A program made the translations under genes and the position numbers. 60,307 nt of DNA from an uncultured Oscillospiraceae bacterium (GTDB taxonomy: Bacteria > Bacillota > Clostridia > Oscillospirales > Oscillospiraceae), in NCBI GenBank assembly GCA_910577525.1, contig CAJTLI010000010.1, positions 1 through 60,307 on the forward strand, read 5' to 3'. Of the stretch, positions 57,823 to 60,307 are shown piece after piece; position 1 is the first letter of the stretch, and each line of letters begins with the position of its first letter. The notes under the pieces were generated by a model. The model was not told where the DNA came from. It ran no database searches and saw only the letters and a list, made by a program, of their open reading frames with translations.

Positions 57823-59223
57823 CTATCCCGTTTCCGGGCCCTCCGCCCTTCCCCTCCGCCCCGCCAGCCAGCGGCGCAGCAGGTACAGCGCCTCCGGCGA
57901 GAGCAGCAGCAGCGCGGGCAGGTTGACCAGCGCCAGCAGGCCGTTGAACACGTCCACCAGCTGCCACACCGCGGTGATGTCCCCCGCCGCCCCCAGAACA
58001 GCGCAGGCCGGAAAGGCCAGCCGGTACAGCCACCGGGCCCACCGGGCGGAGGTGAGGCACTCGATCCCCCGCTGGCCGTAGTACCCAGACCCCAGCAGGG
58101 AGGTGAAGGCGAACAGGATGAGGCTCACCGACACAATCCACTCCCCCGCCTCGCCGAAGAGGGAGGCGAACCCCGCCGCCGTCAGCGGGGCCCCCAGCAT
58201 CCCGTCAGGAACCGCGCCGCTCTCCGCCAGGGGCAGGGTCCGGGCCGGGTCGTACACCCCGGAGGTGAGGATCACCAGAGCCGTCACGGTGCAGATGACC
58301 ATGGTGGCGAAGAACACCTCGAAAATGCCCCACATGCCCTGCTCCGCCGGCTCCTCCACGTCGGCGCAGGCGTGGGCGATGGCGGACATGCCCAGCCCCG
58401 CCTCGTTGGTGAACACCCCCCGGGCCACGCCATAGCGCAGGGCCATCCCCATGGAATATCCCCCGGCCACGGCCCGGGGGGCGAAGGCATAGCCCACAAT
58501 CTGCTGAAACGCCATGGGCACCGCCTGCCAGTTGACGGCGATCACCGCCAGCCCGCTCCCCACGAACAGCAGGGCCATGGCGGGCACCAGCAGCTCGCAC
58601 AGCCGCCCCACCCGCTTGATGCCCCCGGCCAGCACAAGGGCTGTCACCGCCGCCAGCACCGCCCCCACCGCGATGGGGTTGGCCCCTCCGGCGGCGGACA
58701 GCGCCGTGGCGATGGAGTTGGCCTGGGCCAGGTTGCCCCCCGCCAGCGTCTCCGCCACGCAGAACAGGGCGAACACCTTGGCCAGCCCCGGCAGGTGAAG
58801 CCCGTTTTTGATGTACTCCATGGGTCCGCCCCGCCAGCGGCCGTCGGGGCCCCTCTCCCGGTGGCGCACCGCCAGGATTTTCTCCCCGCACCCCGTCATC
58901 ATCCCCAGCAGGGCGGACATCCACATCCAAAACACCGCCCCCGGCCCGCCGTAGGCGATGGCGGTGGCCACCCCGGCGATGGACCCGGTGCCGATGGTGG
59001 CGGCCAGAGCGGTGGACAAAGCCTGGAGCTGGGTGACGCCCCGGCCGCCCCGGCCCTCCCTTCTCCGGCGGAACAGGGAGCCCACGGTGGTCTTGAGCCA
59101 GACGGGCAGGCCGAAGAGCTGAAAGAAGCCGGAGCCGAAGGAGTACCACAGCCCCGCCGCCAAAAACGCCGCCAGCAGCGGCCCGCCCCACAGAAAATCG
59201 CCCAGTTCCGCAAAAAAAGCCAT
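57823..59223 (-). CDS. Sodium:alanine/glycine symporter (AGCS family)
   Basis: This 466-aa transporter has about 11 helices with the AGCS signature GTGSIAGVATAIAYGGPGAVFWMW, the conserved GGPMEYIKNGL and GVFTNEAGLGMSAIAHACADVEEP. It imports small neutral amino acids with Na+. ATG 59223 has GGGGGGATG upstream. Its start region lies inside a large imperfect palindrome (59219-59304), so expression may be modulated by a hairpin. No regulator is adjacent. Confidence 0.93.
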   Translation of the reverse strand: MAFFAELGDFLWGGPLLAAFLAAGLWYSFGSGFFQLFGLPVWLKTTVGSLFRRRREGRGGRGVTQLQALSTALAATIGTGSIAGVATAIAYGGPGAVFWMWMSALLGMMTGCGEKILAVRHRERGPDGRWRGGPMEYIKNGLHLPGLAKVFALFCVAETLAGGNLAQANSIATALSAAGGANPIAVGAVLAAVTALVLAGGIKRVGRLCELLVPAMALLFVGSGLAVIAVNWQAVPMAFQQIVGYAFAPRAVAGGYSMGMALRYGVARGVFTNEAGLGMSAIAHACADVEEPAEQGMWGIFEVFFATMVICTVTALVILTSGVYDPARTLPLAESGAVPDGMLGAPLTAAGFASLFGEAGEWIVSVSLILFAFTSLLGSGYYGQRGIECLTSARWARWLYRLAFPACAVLGAAGDITAVWQLVDVFNGLLALVNLPALLLLSPEALYLLRRWLAGRRGRAEGPETG

Positions 59224-59304
59224 GTCCGCATCCCCCCTGATTGGAGGAGCTCTTACGCCGCCGGCGGCATAAAAGCTCTCAACGGGAGGGTATGCGGACA
59301 TGGC
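59219..59304. repeat. Imperfect 42-44-bp inverted repeat over the AGCS start codon
   Basis: GCCATGTCCGCAT (59219-59231) pairs with ATGCGGACATGGC (59292-59304). The centre is GCCGCC/GGCGGC (59257-59268). The middle pairs partly (GAGCT/AGCTC). The outer arm includes the AGCS start codon, and the mirror arm recreates a start-like sequence on the plus strand. Confidence 0.75.
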
Positions 59305-59326
59305 ACAAGTTATGCGGTTTGGGCGC

Positions 59327-60037
59327 TCACTCCTCCCAGGGGTTCTCCCTGGGGGCGTTTTCCTCCTGAGCCCGGGTTTTTCCGCGTTCCAGCCAGCCGG
59401 GGCGCTTCCACAGCTTCAGCCGGGACGCCTGGTCGGGCAGGAAGCCCATGCGGTGGAGGATGGGCAGCAGGGCGGCGAACAGCGCCGCCAGCATGGCGGC
59501 CTGCACCGGCAGCATGATGGCGTTCTTCACCGCGCTCCCGGCGGCAATGGCCCAGTACCCCTTGCCGCCGGAGTACCACAGATAGGTGCCCAGCCCGCCC
59601 AGGAACACGTTTTGCAAATTGGTGGCCAGCTTGGCCAGGAATATCCGCAGTACCGTCACCTCCGCCCGGTAGAAGAACAGGGCGTAGGTGAACACCCCCA
59701 GGACGGTGGTGAGGATGTAAAAGGGGTTGTACCCGCCCTGGGGGCCGCCGGGGCTCATGAAATAGCCCACCGTGTCCTCCACCACGCCGAACAGCAGGGC
59801 GTTTACCGGCCCCCCCACCAGGGCGCACAGGGCCCGGGCCAGGAAACCCCAGCTCACGGTGATGTTGTTCACCACCGGCACGGAGCGCAGGTAGCCCAGG
59901 GCCACGCAGGCCGCCACCATCAGAGCGGAGAACACCAGGGTGCGCAGCTTTTTCGCGTCCTGGGCGGCACGGCTCCAGTAGGCCCGGGAGAAGGGCGTTT
60001 TGAAAAGCTCTGGGGAGCGGGCGTCATCATGTTCCAT
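59327..60037 (-). CDS. folT: Folate ECF transporter S component (FolT)
   Basis: This 236-aa protein has about six helices typical of ECF S components (LGYLRSVPVVNNITVSWGFL; ALVGGPVNALLFGVVEDTVGY; LATNLQNVFLGGLGTYLWYS) and a basic, polar C-terminal tail (from about 200). FolT-type subunits bring in folates with the shared ECF module. AAGGAGG precedes ATG 60037. The THF riboswitch upstream supports folate as the substrate. The longer frame from 60139 overlaps the riboswitch. Confidence 0.92.
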   Translation of the reverse strand: MEHDDARSPELFKTPFSRAYWSRAAQDAKKLRTLVFSALMVAACVALGYLRSVPVVNNITVSWGFLARALCALVGGPVNALLFGVVEDTVGYFMSPGGPQGGYNPFYILTTVLGVFTYALFFYRAEVTVLRIFLAKLATNLQNVFLGGLGTYLWYSGGKGYWAIAAGSAVKNAIMLPVQAAMLAALFAALLPILHRMGFLPDQASRLKLWKRPGWLERGKTRAQEENAPRENPWEE

Positions 60038-60115
60038 AAAAAAGACCTCCTTTTTGTTTGGCAGCACCCGAAACGGGTTTGCCGCACAAGGGAAGCCTAC
60101 GCGATTCCGCCATGC

Positions 60116-60215
60116 GGCAGCGGGATGCGGAGCGCGCACTGCGGGGCCGGCCCCTTCGTCCGGCGGACAACTCCCCGTCCCGCCGGCACTTTTACACGCG
60201 CGCTCCTACTCTGCC
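60116..60215 (-). promoter_or_regulatory. Tetrahydrofolate (THF-I) riboswitch upstream of folT
   Basis: On the minus strand P1 GGCAG pairs with CTGCC. The aptamer has the conserved GAGTAG after P1, a GTGTAAAAGTGCC segment, the CGAAG...GCAGTG pairing and GCATCC at the 3' side, the consensus elements of the THF-I class. It lies in the 5' leader of folT about 80 nt before the start. An ACCCG/CGGGT hairpin follows (60060-60090) as a possible expression platform. Recognition is by eye. Confidence 0.82.
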
Positions 60216-60225
60216 TGTTGCGGAT

Positions 60226-60254
60226 AGTTTACCCGATCCGCCGCCGGATTGCAA
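60226..60254 (-). promoter_or_regulatory. Promoter of the folT leader
   Basis: Minus-strand TTGCAA (60254-60249), 17-bp spacer, TAAACT (60231-60226), about 10 nt before the riboswitch. Nothing else is seen between 60255 and the window end. Confidence 0.8.
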
Positions 60255-60307
60255 GAGGAATTATCTCAAACGACCCATTTCCCGCCGCCGGAGCCGAACA
60301 GAGCCCC

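Noticed and set aside
59300..59400. Plus-strand ATGGCACAAGTT start with GGGAGGG in front
   Set aside because: It is the mirror arm of the AGCS palindrome and runs antisense to folT, with no recognisable protein.

Overview
The window is about 60 kb of high-GC DNA (roughly two thirds G+C by eye). It has Gram-positive Clostridia traits: sporulation genes (spoIIP, spoIIR, a spoVB-type flippase), a T-box leader, a tetrahydrofolate riboswitch, ECF-type vitamin transporter subunits, MerR, BlaI and MocR regulators, and strong AGGAGG ribosome binding sites. The best guess is an anaerobic gut Oscillospiraceae (Flavonifractor, Pseudoflavonifractor or Lawsonibacter type). This is inferred from gene content and base composition; no marker rRNA is present. 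I see no rRNA, tRNA, CRISPR array, prophage or transposase.

Layout. 1-5.3 kb: an edge gene, a DegV fatty-acid-binding protein, a MocR regulator divergent from an ECF S component, a non-coding tract with two homologous hairpin modules, and a DacF carboxypeptidase. 5.3-9.0 kb: a ComEA-like protein, a PhoB/PhoR-type two-component system split by a palindromic repeat, and a GerMN lipoprotein. 9.0-16.1 kb: metY, a MerR regulator with membrane helices heading an operon with a YbjQ protein and an ABC exporter, a TipAS-type MerR regulator and mnmA. 16.1-24.5 kb: T-box-controlled leuA, MarR plus TauE exporter, bactofilin, an AbrB-led ABC exporter operon, spoIIP and malic enzyme. 24.5-34.7 kb: a degenerate P-type ATPase-like membrane protein, RlmB, a BlaI/BlaR1-like pair, PepP, a small DUF6199-like protein, an AP-endonuclease-like protein, a YqeG phosphatase and a hypothetical protein. 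34.7-37.2 kb: a degenerate deacetylase-like protein and cinA.

37.3-50.3 kb is a large aromatic amino acid supercluster. A Phe-rich leader peptide with a terminator precedes aroF, a DUF6054-like gene, aroB, an aroA-GNAT fusion, a second GNAT gene, aroC, a low-GC serine hydrolase broken by an in-frame stop, a gamma-carbonic-anhydrase-like gene, pheA, aroK, aroQ, aroE, an S66 peptidase and ispE. All seven shikimate steps plus chorismate mutase/prephenate dehydratase are present. The leader therefore suggests end-product control by phenylalanine.

50.3-60.3 kb: spoIIR preceded directly by a long terminator-like hairpin, then minus-strand genes for a kinase with a structured leader, an RqcP-like S4 protein, HU, MazG, a SpoVB-type flippase, MtaD, purine nucleoside phosphorylase, a sodium:alanine symporter and FolT with a THF riboswitch.

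The most unusual items are the paired putative small RNAs (3.4-3.7 kb), the pseudo-P-type ATPase, the MocR protein lacking its PLP lysine, the aroA-GNAT fusion, the Phe-rich leader attenuator, a family of 26-nt REP/REPIN-like repeats, and a cryptic structured leader at 52.1-52.27 kb.
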